Origin: Akkermansia muciniphila
GTDB taxonomy: Bacteria > Verrucomicrobiota > Verrucomicrobiia > Opitutales > Opitutaceae
Length of the DNA: 64,000 nt
Direction of reading: 5' to 3'
Assembly: GCA_945898185.1 (NCBI GenBank)
Contig: CAMDHP010000003.1
Location: 1 to 64,000 of the forward strand
Below the pieces are notes generated by a model. That model made no database searches. It saw nothing but the letters and a program-made list of their open reading frames with translations, and was not told the origin of the DNA. Within the stretch, counting starts at the first letter, position 1, and each line of letters begins with the position of its first letter. A program made the translations under genes and the position numbers. Positions 46,934 to 56,128 of this stretch are shown here, in pieces.

Positions 46934-47851
46934 TTAAGCCACGATGCGGGACGGCTCGACGTGGACGGCGACATGGGTGATCGCGAGGCCGCCGCCGACG
47001 AGGGCGTCCTGCACAGCGTGGGCGATGTCGTGGCCTTCTTTGACGGTGAGAAGGGGATTAACTTCGATGTGGATCTCGACGAGCAAGGCCAGCCCGCTGC
47101 AGCGAAGGTGACATTTATCTAAACCCAGCACACCGGGCACAGAAGCGGCGAGACGGCGCACCTCCAAGGTGAGCGATGCGGGCGCGGCGGTATCCATCAC
47201 CTGCCCCAGCGCACGATGGAAAACGATGACTCCGTTAAAGGCGACGACCACGCAGGCGGCGAGCGCGGCCCAATCGTCGGCGGCGGCGTAGTCGGGGCCG
47301 GCCAAGACCGCGATGAGAATGCCAATAAAGGCGGCGGCAGAGGTGAGGGCATCAGCGGCGTGGTGCCAGGCCTCGGCCCCGAGCGCGGTGCTGGCGGAGT
47401 CTTCGCCGGCCTTGTCCATGCGGCGGGCGAAGCGCCACTTCACGACCACGATAAGAACCAGCAGAGGCAAGGTGCCCCAGTGCGGGCCTTGGTGCGGAGT
47501 CACGATCTCGCGCACAGCGTGAACGCCAATCCAGCCGGCGGCGAAAAATATCACCAGCGCGACGCCGAGCGCGGCGAGCGGCTCAGCCTTGCCGTGGCCG
47601 TAGGGGTGGTCGGCATCGGGCGGCTCGGCGGCGACCCGGAAACCAGCCCAGACCAAGAGGGATGAAAAGACATCCATGAGCGACTCGACGCCATCGGCGA
47701 TGAGCGCGTAGGTATTGCCGAGGATGCCGCCTGCGAACTTGAGGACGGCGAGAGCAAGATTGAGTGCGACCCCGCGCAATACGAGCGCGGCGCCGGCCTC
47801 GGCGCGGGAACGGGCGAGAGCATGCGGATCAAGGTGGGCGCGGGCGGGCAT
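46934..47851 (-). CDS. Cation diffusion facilitator transporter
   Basis: This 305-residue inner-membrane metal/proton antiporter has about six helices and a cytoplasmic C-terminal ferredoxin-like domain. The transport-site residues appear in YALIADGVESLMDVFSSLLV (with Glu where many members have His) and AEAWHHAADALTSAAAFIG. DHPYGHGKAEPLA is the typical loop. It exports Zn, Fe, Mn or Co; the substrate cannot be fixed from sequence, since site A departs from the usual HxxxD/DxxxD. Upstream of pckG on the same strand but separated by repeats. Confidence 0.9.
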   Translation of the reverse strand: MPARAHLDPHALARSRAEAGAALVLRGVALNLALAVLKFAGGILGNTYALIADGVESLMDVFSSLLVWAGFRVAAEPPDADHPYGHGKAEPLAALGVALVIFFAAGWIGVHAVREIVTPHQGPHWGTLPLLVLIVVVKWRFARRMDKAGEDSASTALGAEAWHHAADALTSAAAFIGILIAVLAGPDYAAADDWAALAACVVVAFNGVIVFHRALGQVMDTAAPASLTLEVRRLAASVPGVLGLDKCHLRCSGLALLVEIHIEVNPLLTVKEGHDIAHAVQDALVGGGLAITHVAVHVEPSRIVA

Positions 47852-48008
47852 CGGAGTGCAGCGGGTGAGACCTTAGCTAATCGCGAACGGTAGCGGAGAG
47901 CCACAAGCAATGAGGAGCGTGGAGATACGCTCTTGTGCGCGGCGGGCGGACGGGCGGGATCGGAATAAAGCGGTTGCGCGCCATCGCGGAGCGACAGACC
48001 TTGCGCGT

Positions 48009-48380
48009 ATGCAAAAAGCACCGGCGTTAAACGTCATGGGCGGTCCGCTCAAACCCTGTAGTGTAAAACCAATGACAGGGTTTTTTCGCGATGGAACCTG
48101 CCACACCTGTGAAGAAGATGCGGGCTGCCACACGGTATGCGTCGAAGTGAGCGCCGGGTTCCTCGCCTGGCAGGCGGCGGCGGGCAACGACCTGACCACA
48201 CCGCGGCCGGAATATGATTTCCCGGGCCTGAAGCCGGGTGACCGCTGGTGTGTCTGCGCCGCCAGATGGCGCGAGGCGGTGGAAGCTGGAGTTCCAGCGC
48301 CAGTGGCGCTGGCGGCGACGCATCAGCGAACGCTCGAAATAGTGTCGCTCGCCATGCTACAAGCGCACGCCGCGGGATGA
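48009..48380 (+). CDS. DUF2237 family protein
   Basis: The 123-residue protein from the ATG at 48009 reads NVMGGPLKPCSVKPMTGFFRDG, CHTCEEDAGCHTVCVEVSAGFLAW, then GNDLTTPRPEYDFPGLKPGDRWCVCAARWREA. This is the DUF2237 pattern, with a cluster of conserved cysteines that may bind metal. No function is known. The track ORF begins 33 codons too early. Divergent from the CDF gene; a strong terminator-like hairpin lies 80 bp downstream. Confidence 0.88.
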   Translation: MQKAPALNVMGGPLKPCSVKPMTGFFRDGTCHTCEEDAGCHTVCVEVSAGFLAWQAAAGNDLTTPRPEYDFPGLKPGDRWCVCAARWREAVEAGVPAPVALAATHQRTLEIVSLAMLQAHAAG

Positions 48381-48459
48381 AAGTTATCAGCCAAGGTCCC
48401 GGTGGGGAGGGGTATGCGGTGAGGATTTTTGGCCTATCGCCGGATCCTGAAAATAAGTT

Positions 48460-48489
48460 GCCCGGCCGCTTACCCCTAAGCGACCGGGC
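48460..48489 (+). terminator. Intrinsic-terminator-like hairpin after DUF2237
   Basis: The arms gcccggccgctta and taagcgaccgggc (13 bp, one G-T type mismatch) flank a cccc loop. The following atttgctttctta is T-rich rather than a pure T-run. It lies 80 bases past the DUF2237 stop. A second perfect hairpin (ctcctgt-ttgc-acaggag, 48515-48532) follows closely. Confidence 0.6.
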
Positions 48490-48514
48490 ATTTGCTTTCT
48501 TAGTTACCCCAAAA

Positions 48515-48532
48515 CTCCTGTTTGCACAGGAG
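48515..48532. repeat. Small perfect hairpin before ygfZ
   Basis: The arms ctcctgt and acaggag (7 bp) surround a ttgc loop, about 90 bases upstream of the ygfZ-like start. It could be the second half of a double terminator or part of a leader. Confidence 0.45.
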
Positions 48533-48621
48533 AAGTGAAAAGTGATACCCAGAAGAACGCGGGAAGCAGGCGTTCAGGTCAACCTATTCTTAAAGAAAAC
48601 TACGCCTAATTTCAGAGTCCC

Positions 48622-49584
48622 ATGGAAAACCCCAACTTAGCAGATGTTTTCAAACTAGTCTCAGGCGCTGCGGAGACGCGACCCAAGGCGTGGTTGCGAG
48701 TGACCGGCGAAGACGCGGCGACGTTTCTACAAGGCCAGTGCACGCAAGATGTGCACAAAATGAAGACCGGGGAAGCGCGCTATGCGGTGTGGCTGACCAC
48801 AAAAGGCCGGGTGCTCGGCGAGAGCCTGGTCTTGCGCGCAGCGAACGGTGACTGGTGGCTATGGAGTGCGCACACTGATGGGGTGGCGTTAAAGGCCAGG
48901 TTGGAGGACTTCATAATCGCAGACGACGTGCTGGTGGAGGACCTTGGTGACGGAGCGGACGGCTGGGAGCAGGTGACTCTGGCCGGAGCGCGGGCGGAAG
49001 TCTGGTTGCGCGCGGCGCTCCACGGAGTCGAGCCACCGGCGGAAGGCGGGTGGGTGGAACTGCGCGGCGGAGTGTTGCTGGCGGGACGTCGCGGGCTGGC
49101 GCGGGTCTGGGACTGGGTGCGACCGAAGGCGGGTGCGGATGCGAGCGACTGGGCGGCGGCGGAGTTAGGCGAGTTGAGCGGCGACGCACTGACGCGGGCG
49201 CGCTTGGCGGCGGGCGTGCCGGCAATTCCGGCGGAGTTCGGGCCGACGGACCTGCCCCAGGAAGCGGGGCTGGAGACGGTGGCGATCTCGTTTAACAAGG
49301 GATGTTACCTCGGTCAGGAGGTCATGGCCCGTCTGCACGCAATGGGGCAGGTGCGGCGGCGTTTGATGCGCGCCACCGGAGCAGGTGCGGCGCCGGCGGC
49401 GGGTGCGAGTTTGCTCGTGGAGGCGTCGGGGAAACGCGTCGGCGAAATTCGCGCGGCGATACACGACGGACACGGCGGATGGCTCGGCCTGGCGATGGTG
49501 AATCTGCTCGGCCTCGACGCGACGAAATGCCTCGTGCTCGAAACAGATACCGCGCGCGGCGTGTGCTTGGAGGATGTTTCATGA
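48622..49584 (+). CDS. ygfZ: YgfZ/GcvT-family folate-binding protein
   Basis: YgfZ is a folate-dependent factor for repair or assembly of iron-sulfur proteins. The 320-residue protein has WLRVTGEDAATFLQGQCTQDV near the start and the signature FNKGCYLGQEVMARLHAMGQ with Cys at about 228. Both are diagnostic for this branch of the GcvT fold; true GcvT lacks the KGCYxGQE motif. Starts at the ATG at 48622. The stop overlaps the start of the next small gene by 4 bp (ATGA), indicating translational coupling. Confidence 0.92.
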   Translation: MENPNLADVFKLVSGAAETRPKAWLRVTGEDAATFLQGQCTQDVHKMKTGEARYAVWLTTKGRVLGESLVLRAANGDWWLWSAHTDGVALKARLEDFIIADDVLVEDLGDGADGWEQVTLAGARAEVWLRAALHGVEPPAEGGWVELRGGVLLAGRRGLARVWDWVRPKAGADASDWAAAELGELSGDALTRARLAAGVPAIPAEFGPTDLPQEAGLETVAISFNKGCYLGQEVMARLHAMGQVRRRLMRATGAGAAPAAGASLLVEASGKRVGEIRAAIHDGHGGWLGLAMVNLLGLDATKCLVLETDTARGVCLEDVS

Positions 49585-49838
49585 ACGCGACTGAACGGGA
49601 ACAACTCCTTGCCCTCTGCGCACGCATGGGCGCGACGCCGACGCAGGCGGCAGCAATGGGCGACCAGCTCCTCAAACGCTGCGATCAACTCGTCGCGGAA
49701 CGCAGCTGGACGCGGGTGCGCGCGATGGAGCACTTGCTCACCGTGCTGGTAAAAGGCCGCAACGGTGAGACAGTGCCCGGCTTCGAGGGCGGACGGCCTC
49801 CGGAAGAGTCTAAGCCGAAGGGCCCGGTTCCGCAATAA
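49581..49838 (+). CDS. Small unknown protein coupled to ygfZ
   Basis: This 85-residue soluble protein begins MNATEREQLLALCARMGATPTQAAAMGDQLLKRCDQL and has a proline/lysine-rich end. It is predicted helical. The start overlaps the ygfZ stop (ATGA), which fixes the start and implies coupled translation. I recognise no family. The track lists it inside a longer 178-residue ORF whose first 93 codons shadow ygfZ. A helper in Fe-S protein maintenance is conceivable only from position. Confidence 0.65.
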   Translation: MNATEREQLLALCARMGATPTQAAAMGDQLLKRCDQLVAERSWTRVRAMEHLLTVLVKGRNGETVPGFEGGRPPEESKPKGPVPQ

Positions 49839-49849
49839 AACGCAATCCC

Positions 49850-50662
49850 TTGAGAATTTTAAACTACACCCTGGTCGGCGTGCTCGGCGCGGCGCTGGCG
49901 AGTCTGGCTACCTATCGGCTGCTCAATGGCGGCGCTTCCATGACCGCGCCGGTGGTCGAGCCGGTTGTGCTGCGGGAGTTTTTTCCGGCACCGGCGCCAG
50001 TGGTATCGACCGGACCCACGGTGGCGGAGCTGGAGGAGTTGACGCGCAAAAACGCCGAGTTGACCGCGCAACTAGCCGAGGAGCGGGCGCGGCGGGAAAC
50101 GGCCGACCTCACGCTGACTAAAACACGCGAGGATCTCGACGAGCTGCGGCGGCCGATGACAAGTGACGTGCTGAGTTCCTCGCTACGCGCCGAGTTGAAG
50201 TCCGGCGAGGTCGTGGTGACGGGCGGCTACAAACTGCCGGACGGCACGCGCCTGTATGCCTTCGTGCAGCCGACGGTGGAGCGGGTGGACGGCGTGGATG
50301 TGGTCAACATCGCGAGCACCTTTCGTATGTTATCCGACGAAACCGGCCAGAAGGTCGGCCTGGAAAACCTCGCCACCAATGCCGCCAACACCCTGCAACA
50401 CGGCGAAGTTTGGGCGGCCGAGGAACAAGCGGCGGTTCTGGGGATCTTGGAGAGCGCGCCAGGGCTGCGCGGAATCAGTTACCCCGGAGTGAAGGTGCCG
50501 AACGGAGTGAGCTCGGTGATAGAGGCGGGCATGTTACGACTCAAGGTCACGCCTAAAGTCGGCGTGGATAGCGGGATCTTGGATTTTGAGGTGCGGCTGG
50601 AGCAGCCGCAGCAAGTGCAGGCGGACGCGCCCGCGATAGAGCCGGTTGCGACGACTAAATAA
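49850..50662 (+). CDS. Membrane-anchored coiled-coil protein, unknown
   Basis: This protein of about 270 residues starts at a TTG (49850), 11 bp after the previous gene. Residues 5-27 form one membrane anchor. A coiled-coil stretch follows (VAELEELTRKNAELTAQLAEERARRETADLTLTKTREDLDELR, about 58-100). A beta-rich C-terminal domain has GGYKLPDGTRLYAFVQPTVE and VLGILESAPGLRGISYPGV. The anchored domain would face the periplasm. No family recognised. Probably part of the ygfZ operon, upstream of panB. Confidence 0.6.
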   Translation: MRILNYTLVGVLGAALASLATYRLLNGGASMTAPVVEPVVLREFFPAPAPVVSTGPTVAELEELTRKNAELTAQLAEERARRETADLTLTKTREDLDELRRPMTSDVLSSSLRAELKSGEVVVTGGYKLPDGTRLYAFVQPTVERVDGVDVVNIASTFRMLSDETGQKVGLENLATNAANTLQHGEVWAAEEQAAVLGILESAPGLRGISYPGVKVPNGVSSVIEAGMLRLKVTPKVGVDSGILDFEVRLEQPQQVQADAPAIEPVATTK

Positions 50663-50733
50663 GACTGCCCGATGGAGGCAAAATTATGGTGCCCATTGGC
50701 GAGGATTTGAGGCAGTATCCTCCTTCATTCACG

Positions 50734-51522
50734 ATGAAAAGCGTTATCGAATTCAAAGCGCGCAAGGGTAAAGCGCCGATCAGCATGTCCACCGCTTACA
50801 CGCATTGGGAGTCGCGGTTTCTGGCCGACTCTCTGGTAGATTGCGTGCTCGTCGGCGACAGTGTTGCCACCGTTATGGACGGCGAGGCGACGACCTTCGC
50901 GGCCACGCCTGAAATCATGGCGCGGCATACCGCCGCCGTCGCCCGAGGGCTCGGCGGCGCGAAGTTTTTGATCGCGGACTTTCCATTTTTAGCCGCGCGC
51001 AAGGGCATCGTCTCCGCCGTGGAATGCGCGGCCCTCCTGCTCCGCTCCGGTGCCCACGCAGTGAAGATCGAGGGCGTGGACGGCCACGAGGACGTTATCC
51101 GCCATCTCGTCCAATCGGGCGTGCCGGTGATCGGGCATCTCGGGCTCACGCCGCAATCCATGCAGGCACTCGGTGGTTATAAAGTGCAGGGACGGGGCGA
51201 AGGGGCGGCGGCGGATTTGCTGCGTCAGGCCAAGGCCTTGGAGGCAGCCGGCGTATCCGGTCTGGTGCTCGAGTGCGTGCCGGCGGATCTGGGCAAGGCC
51301 GTGACGGAGGCGCTGGCGGTGCCGGTGATCGGCATCGGCGCGGGACCGCACACCGACGGACAAGTGCTGGTTTTTCACGATATGCTGGGACTCAACCCGG
51401 GATTCGGTGCGAAGTTCGTCAGGCAATTTGCAGACGGAAATAAAACCGTGGCCAGTGGACTGGAAGCTTACGCCCGCGCGGTCAGCGAGGGCACGTTTCC
51501 CAACCGCGAAGAAAGTTACTGA
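50734..51522 (+). CDS. panB: 3-methyl-2-oxobutanoate hydroxymethyltransferase
   Basis: PanB makes ketopantoate from alpha-ketoisovalerate, the first committed step to pantothenate and CoA. The 262-residue protein has ISMSTAYTHWESRF, VLVGDSVATVMDG with the Mg-binding Asp, AHAVKIEGVDGH with the catalytic-site Lys/Glu, GHLGLTPQSMQALGGYKVQGRG and PVIGIGAGPHTDGQVLVFHDMLGL. The ATG at 50734 is preferred over the track start 16 codons upstream. It begins a compact unit with coaC and coaB. Confidence 0.96.
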   Translation: MKSVIEFKARKGKAPISMSTAYTHWESRFLADSLVDCVLVGDSVATVMDGEATTFAATPEIMARHTAAVARGLGGAKFLIADFPFLAARKGIVSAVECAALLLRSGAHAVKIEGVDGHEDVIRHLVQSGVPVIGHLGLTPQSMQALGGYKVQGRGEGAAADLLRQAKALEAAGVSGLVLECVPADLGKAVTEALAVPVIGIGAGPHTDGQVLVFHDMLGLNPGFGAKFVRQFADGNKTVASGLEAYARAVSEGTFPNREESY

Positions 51523-51537
51523 TCCCGCATTTCTCCC

Positions 51538-52092
51538 ATGAATAAGCCTCGCGTCCTGTTTTTGCTCAGCGGTTCCATCGCCTGTTACAAGGCCTGCTTT
51601 GTCATATCGCGGCTGGTGCAGGCAGGAGTGGAGGTTCGCCCCGTGGCGACGCCCTCGGCGCTCCAGTTTGTCGGCAAGGCGACGCTCGAGGGGCTGACCG
51701 GTCAGGCGGTGTCCACCGATCTCTGGGAGCCGGGCCAGGCGATGGATCACATCAACCTCGCGCGCTGGGCGGACCTCGCACTGGTGGCTCCGGCTACGGC
51801 TAATACAATCAACCGGCTCGCGGGCGGACTGGCGGACGATTTGGTCGGGTCGCTTTTTCTAGCATGGGAGCTGAAGAAAAAGCCGTGGTGGATCGCGCCG
51901 GCGATGAATGTAGCGATGTATCAGCATCCCATTACGCAGGCCTCGTTGCAAAAACTCGCGGGCCTCGGCGTGCAGGTCTTGCCGACTGACGAAGGAGCTC
52001 TGGCCTGCGGCGAAGAGGGCGCGGGACGCTTGCTTGATCCCGAAAAGATTTTGACCCGGGTGCTGGCCGAGCTGGGAACAAAGATTGCGTGA
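51538..52092 (+). CDS. coaC: Phosphopantothenoylcysteine decarboxylase (CoaC)
   Basis: This FMN protein decarboxylates 4'-phosphopantothenoylcysteine in CoA synthesis. The 184-residue chain has the flavoprotein start RVLFLLSGSIACYKA, the catalytic-His region MDHINLARWADLALVAPATANTI and the PAMNVAMY motif. A short ACGEEGAGRL substrate clamp follows. In most bacteria CoaC is fused to CoaB; here it stops and the next frame begins with a GTGA overlap. It lies 15 bp after panB. Confidence 0.93.
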   Translation: MNKPRVLFLLSGSIACYKACFVISRLVQAGVEVRPVATPSALQFVGKATLEGLTGQAVSTDLWEPGQAMDHINLARWADLALVAPATANTINRLAGGLADDLVGSLFLAWELKKKPWWIAPAMNVAMYQHPITQASLQKLAGLGVQVLPTDEGALACGEEGAGRLLDPEKILTRVLAELGTKIA

Positions 52093-52754
52093 GCGAGATG
52101 AATATTTTGCTGACCGCCGGAGCCACCCGCGAGCCGATTGATTCGGTGCGTTATTTGTCGAATATTAGCTCGGGTGCGACGGGTGCGGCGCTGGCGGAGC
52201 GGTTAGCGGCGGCCGGGCATCGGGTGACGCTGCTGCACGGCGAGGGCGCGGTGCGACCGGCGGGGGCGAGCGGCGTTGACTGCGTTGTCTTCGGCTCGAC
52301 CGCGCAACTCGGCGAACGGCTGCGTGCCGCGCTGGGAACGGGGACTTTTGCCGTCGTGATCCACGCGGCGGCGGTTTCGGACTACCAGCCGGCGACAGTA
52401 GCAGCGGAGAAGCTGAGCTCCGACGCGGACAACATGACGATCCACCTCGTGCCGACGCCAAAGCTGTTGCCGCAATTGCGCGGATGGTCGCCGAATCCGG
52501 TGCGAGTAGTCGGCTTCAAACTCACGACCGGCGCCGGTCCGGCCGAGCGGGCGGCGGCGGTGGGCAAACTGCTGTCACGCGGCGGCTTGGATGCAGTAGT
52601 GCAAAACGATACCCTCGATCTGAGCGAGGCGGGCGCGGGGCGGACGTTCCGGCTTTTCGCCGGAAGCGCCGAGGATGCGAGCGCGACGATCGTAAATGGC
52701 ATGCCGACCCTTGGTGAATGGCTTGTGCGCTGGGTAGATGCAGCGCCGAGGTAA
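52089..52754 (+). CDS. coaB: Phosphopantothenate-cysteine ligase (CoaB), separate
   Basis: CoaB joins phosphopantothenate and cysteine using a nucleotide triphosphate. The 221-residue protein has ILLTAGATREPIDSVRYLSNISSGATGAALAE, the hallmark nucleotide-binding start, then VVIHAAAVSDYQPA and VVGFKLTTG. VQNDTLDLSEAG near the end is typical. It starts at a GTG overlapping the coaC stop by 4 bp; ATG four codons later is an alternative. Its separation from coaC resembles the split type known in some bacteria and in eukaryotes. Confidence 0.92.
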   Translation: MSEMNILLTAGATREPIDSVRYLSNISSGATGAALAERLAAAGHRVTLLHGEGAVRPAGASGVDCVVFGSTAQLGERLRAALGTGTFAVVIHAAAVSDYQPATVAAEKLSSDADNMTIHLVPTPKLLPQLRGWSPNPVRVVGFKLTTGAGPAERAAAVGKLLSRGGLDAVVQNDTLDLSEAGAGRTFRLFAGSAEDASATIVNGMPTLGEWLVRWVDAAPR

Positions 52755-52809
52755 AACTTCAGGAGCTTAATCAAAGCGAGACTGCATCGCGATCCATTCA
52801 CTCCCCGCG

Positions 52810-55365
52810 TCAACCCTCCGCCCGCAACGCTTCCAGCGGAGGGCGACCGAGCACGCCGCGGTTCGCCAGTAATCCAGTTGTCACCGTGAGCGTCACCACC
52901 GAAGCGATCGTAATCGCCACCGCTTCCCACGGCAGCACCGGCGCCACGCCAAAGACCCGCCACGCCACCACCGCGCCGCCTCCGAGCGCCAGCCCGGCCC
53001 CAGCCGCGCCCGCCAGCAGACCCAGCGTCGCCAGCTCCGTCACCAAGGCAGTTCGAACCTGCCGCGCACTTGCACCCAGTGTTCGCAACAACACCGCCTC
53101 TTTCACTCGCTGGTCGCGCCCTGCCGCCAACGCGCCGGCCAGGACCACCATCCCCGTCGCCAGGGTAAAGAGCGCGATGAAGCGCACCGCCAGCTCCGCT
53201 TTTCCAAAAACCGTGTCGAGCGACTCGATGAACAGCCCGAGATCGAGCAGCGACACGTTGCCAAAGGTTGCGACTACCTCGCGCTGCACTTGGGCGTTTA
53301 AATCCGGATCGGCGGCACGGGCGGCCAAAACGTAGAACTTTGGTGCCGCCTCCAACACGCCGACGGGGAACAGCACGAAGAAATTCGGTGACATATTCTG
53401 CCACTCCACTTTGCGCAGGCTGGCCACCCGCGTGCGGATGGGCACGCCCTGAACGTCCCACTCCAACTCGGCACCGAGCCCGATTTTGAGATCTTTCGCC
53501 AGTCCCTCGTCGACCGAGACCGGCACCACCTCGTCAGCCGCGCCTGTGGCTGCGTAAGTGGATATCCACTCACCCGCCACGACGCTTTCGGTCGCCGCCG
53601 GTTGGCTGCGGTAACTTGAACGGTATTCGCGCCGCAAAGTCCAGCCGGGCACGCCCGAGTCGGGGGTTTCCAACACCGCTTCAACCGCGACACCCTTGAG
53701 TTTCGCCAGCCGCATTGTGACGATCGGTGCCTCGGCCAGCGCGGGTGCGCCGAGCCCAGCGAGCTTATCCTTAAGTTCATCCAGCTGGTCGTCCTGCACG
53801 TCGAAGAACAAAAGATTCGGACGATCACTCACCCCCGCCATCCGCAACTGACCCAGCAACGCGCTTCGAGTGAAGGCAAGGGTGAGGAGCAGAAACGCTC
53901 CCAGTCCCAATGCGAGCACCAGGCGAACGGTGTGGTTGCCCGGACGGTGGAGATTCGCCAATCCCTGCCGAATCGGAAAAGGCAGCCCGCGCAGCACCCC
54001 TTTTCGCGCCAGCGCACGAACTCCCCCGACCAAGCCCAGTGCCACCAGAGAAAGCGCGCCTGCCGCGACAACTAACCCGCCCGTGAAACCGAGACCGTTG
54101 CGCCACCCGCCGGACAACACCACGGTCAGGCCTAGCACCAAAGCCGCGAGCGCGGCTCCCGCAGCCCAGCGAAGAACATCACGACGGCCCGATGCCGGCT
54201 CCATCGCCCTTAAAACCGCGAGGGGTGAAACCCGCCGCACCGACAGGAGCGGTAACAAAGTGCAAAGGCCGCTCAAGGCGATCCCGATCACGCCGGCGCG
54301 GGCCACTTCGCCCCATTGAACCGTGAAGCCGCCCGCTGCCATAGGCAGAAAATCCTGCACCAAGCCGCCCAGTGCCGCTTGTAAACCCGCGCCCGCCAGC
54401 GCACCCGCCACGCTGCCCGCAAAACCGACCGCGAGGCCCTGAACCATAAACACGCCGAGCCCCAGCCCCGCGCCGGCGCCAAGGCAGCGCAGCACCGCAA
54501 CGGTCGCGAGTTTCCGCCGCACCAGCGCATGCATCGCCGTCGCGACCCCGATTGCCCCTAGCAACAACGCGACCAGACCGGTCAGGCTGAGGAACGCGCC
54601 CACGTTCTCCATAGCCTTGCCGAGTTCACGTTTTCGCTCGACCACCGTATCGGCATTCAGCCGCAGTTTACGCAGGGTATTTTTTTCGCGCGTCGCCAAG
54701 GCCTCGACGTCGATGCCTTCAGGGAATTTAAAATGGGTGCGATATCGCACCAGCGCACCCGGCCCGAGCAAACCGGTTCCCTCCAGTCCGGCCCGAATAA
54801 CAAGAACGCGCGGCGAGAGCATCGCCACCGCTGCCGATTCACCCGGGAGCTTAAGCAAGGCGCCCGCGACTCGGAAGTCTTTCCGCCCCAGCCGCACCGT
54901 GTCGCCCGTCGCCAGGCCGAACTGTTTCATCAGGGTTTCCTCCACCAGAACCGCGTCACCGCCTGCCAGCGCGGCGTGGGCGGCGGACGGAACAGTTACA
55001 ATGTCACCATAAAACGGATACCCCGCGTCCGCTGCGCGCACCGTAACCAGGCGGGTGCCGGCTACGCCGCCCTTTACGTCCGGAACGGCCAGCATGGAGG
55101 CGAACGTAACCTCGCGCGCCTGTTCGCCGCCGAGGCTGCGGAGGAAGGACTCGGTGGGCGCGTCGGGCGCGCTGCGCGACTCAACCACCAAGTCGGCGCC
55201 GAGCAGGGCGCGGGCCTCACGATCGATCGCGAGGCGAATATTTTTAGCCAGCGAACCTGTCGCCGCCAAGGCGGCCACCCCCGCGACCACGGCGAGCGCG
55301 GTAAGTGCCAGCCGCCATCGCGACGCCCGGCCGTCCCGCCACGCTAATTTAAAAAGAAAATACAT
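52810..55365 (-). CDS. ybbP: ABC transporter permease, YbbP-like (two FtsX domains)
   Basis: This large inner-membrane protein has 851 residues. It has an N-terminal helix, a periplasmic MacB-core-like domain (LLGADLVVESRSAPDAPTESFLRSL region), a first FtsX set of helices (about 255-400), a middle set (about 400-500), a second periplasmic domain, and a final FtsX set ending VTTGLLANRGVLGRPPLEALRAEG. This is the YbbP layout. Together with the ATPase encoded upstream it forms a type VII-like ABC system that acts on envelope lipids or lipoproteins rather than classic transport. The gap to the ATPase is 7 bp. Confidence 0.88.
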   Translation of the reverse strand: MYFLFKLAWRDGRASRWRLALTALAVVAGVAALAATGSLAKNIRLAIDREARALLGADLVVESRSAPDAPTESFLRSLGGEQAREVTFASMLAVPDVKGGVAGTRLVTVRAADAGYPFYGDIVTVPSAAHAALAGGDAVLVEETLMKQFGLATGDTVRLGRKDFRVAGALLKLPGESAAVAMLSPRVLVIRAGLEGTGLLGPGALVRYRTHFKFPEGIDVEALATREKNTLRKLRLNADTVVERKRELGKAMENVGAFLSLTGLVALLLGAIGVATAMHALVRRKLATVAVLRCLGAGAGLGLGVFMVQGLAVGFAGSVAGALAGAGLQAALGGLVQDFLPMAAGGFTVQWGEVARAGVIGIALSGLCTLLPLLSVRRVSPLAVLRAMEPASGRRDVLRWAAGAALAALVLGLTVVLSGGWRNGLGFTGGLVVAAGALSLVALGLVGGVRALARKGVLRGLPFPIRQGLANLHRPGNHTVRLVLALGLGAFLLLTLAFTRSALLGQLRMAGVSDRPNLLFFDVQDDQLDELKDKLAGLGAPALAEAPIVTMRLAKLKGVAVEAVLETPDSGVPGWTLRREYRSSYRSQPAATESVVAGEWISTYAATGAADEVVPVSVDEGLAKDLKIGLGAELEWDVQGVPIRTRVASLRKVEWQNMSPNFFVLFPVGVLEAAPKFYVLAARAADPDLNAQVQREVVATFGNVSLLDLGLFIESLDTVFGKAELAVRFIALFTLATGMVVLAGALAAGRDQRVKEAVLLRTLGASARQVRTALVTELATLGLLAGAAGAGLALGGGAVVAWRVFGVAPVLPWEAVAITIASVVTLTVTTGLLANRGVLGRPPLEALRAEG

Positions 55366-55372
55366 CTAATTG

Positions 55373-56071
55373 TTATTCTTCCACCGCAACCCCGCCTCGG
55401 AGCCTCAGCACGCGGCTGCAGCGCTTAGCCAACTCGGCGTCGTGCGTGACCAGCACGAGCGTGGTGCTTTTTTCGCGGTTCAATTCGAAGACGAGCTCAG
55501 TCACCACCGCCGCCGTCGCTCCATCGAGATTACCGGTCGGCTCGTCGCAAAACAGGATTCGCGGCGCGGTCACGAAGGCTCGTGCCAGCGCCACCCGTTG
55601 CTGTTCCCCGCCTGAGAGCTGCACTGGATAGTGCGCAATCCGCTCACCCAATCCAACCCGTGCCAAGAGGGCCCGCGCGTCCGCCTCGGCCGCGCGAGTC
55701 TCCGCACCCCTGATGCCTCGAAGCTCCAGCGGCACCATCACGTTTTCCAGCGCAGTGAGCGACGGGATGAGCTGGAAATTTTGAAACACAAAGCCCGTGC
55801 AGGCATTGCGCACTCGCGCCCGTGCATCCTCATCGAGACCGCCCAGCCCTGCGCCAGCGAGACGAACGTTCCCCGTTGTCGGCTGATCCAGACCCGCGCA
55901 GAGGCCGAGCAGGGTCGTCTTGCCGCTGCCACTCGGGCCGACCAAGGCAAGCGTCTCACCCGCGCCAAGCGCAAAGCTCACCGCCTGCAACACGGTCAAG
56001 GGACCCGCTTCGGTGGGATAAGTGCGGCTCAGATTTTCAACGACGAGGATGGGATCGGTTTCGATTGGCAT
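55373..56071 (-). CDS. ybbA: ABC transporter ATPase, YbbA-like
   Basis: The 232-residue ATPase of the LolD/MacB/YbbA group has Walker A LVGPSGSGKTT (about 45-53), the Q-loop in FVFQNFQLIPSLTALENVMVPLEL, the signature LSGGEQQRVALARAFV and Walker B ILFCDEPTGNLDG. The start ATG is at 56071; the track ORF is 75 codons too long and overlaps the divergent esterase. It is partner to the permease just downstream. The arrangement ATPase-permease divergent from a TesA-like esterase matches E. coli tesA/ybbA/ybbP. Confidence 0.92.
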   Translation of the reverse strand: MPIETDPILVVENLSRTYPTEAGPLTVLQAVSFALGAGETLALVGPSGSGKTTLLGLCAGLDQPTTGNVRLAGAGLGGLDEDARARVRNACTGFVFQNFQLIPSLTALENVMVPLELRGIRGAETRAAEADARALLARVGLGERIAHYPVQLSGGEQQRVALARAFVTAPRILFCDEPTGNLDGATAAVVTELVFELNREKSTTLVLVTHDAELAKRCSRVLRLRGGVAVEE

Positions 56072-56128
56072 TTGGGCAGATTGATTGCGCAGGTAAGGAT
56101 ACACGCCACATTTCGCAATCGCCGCGCT

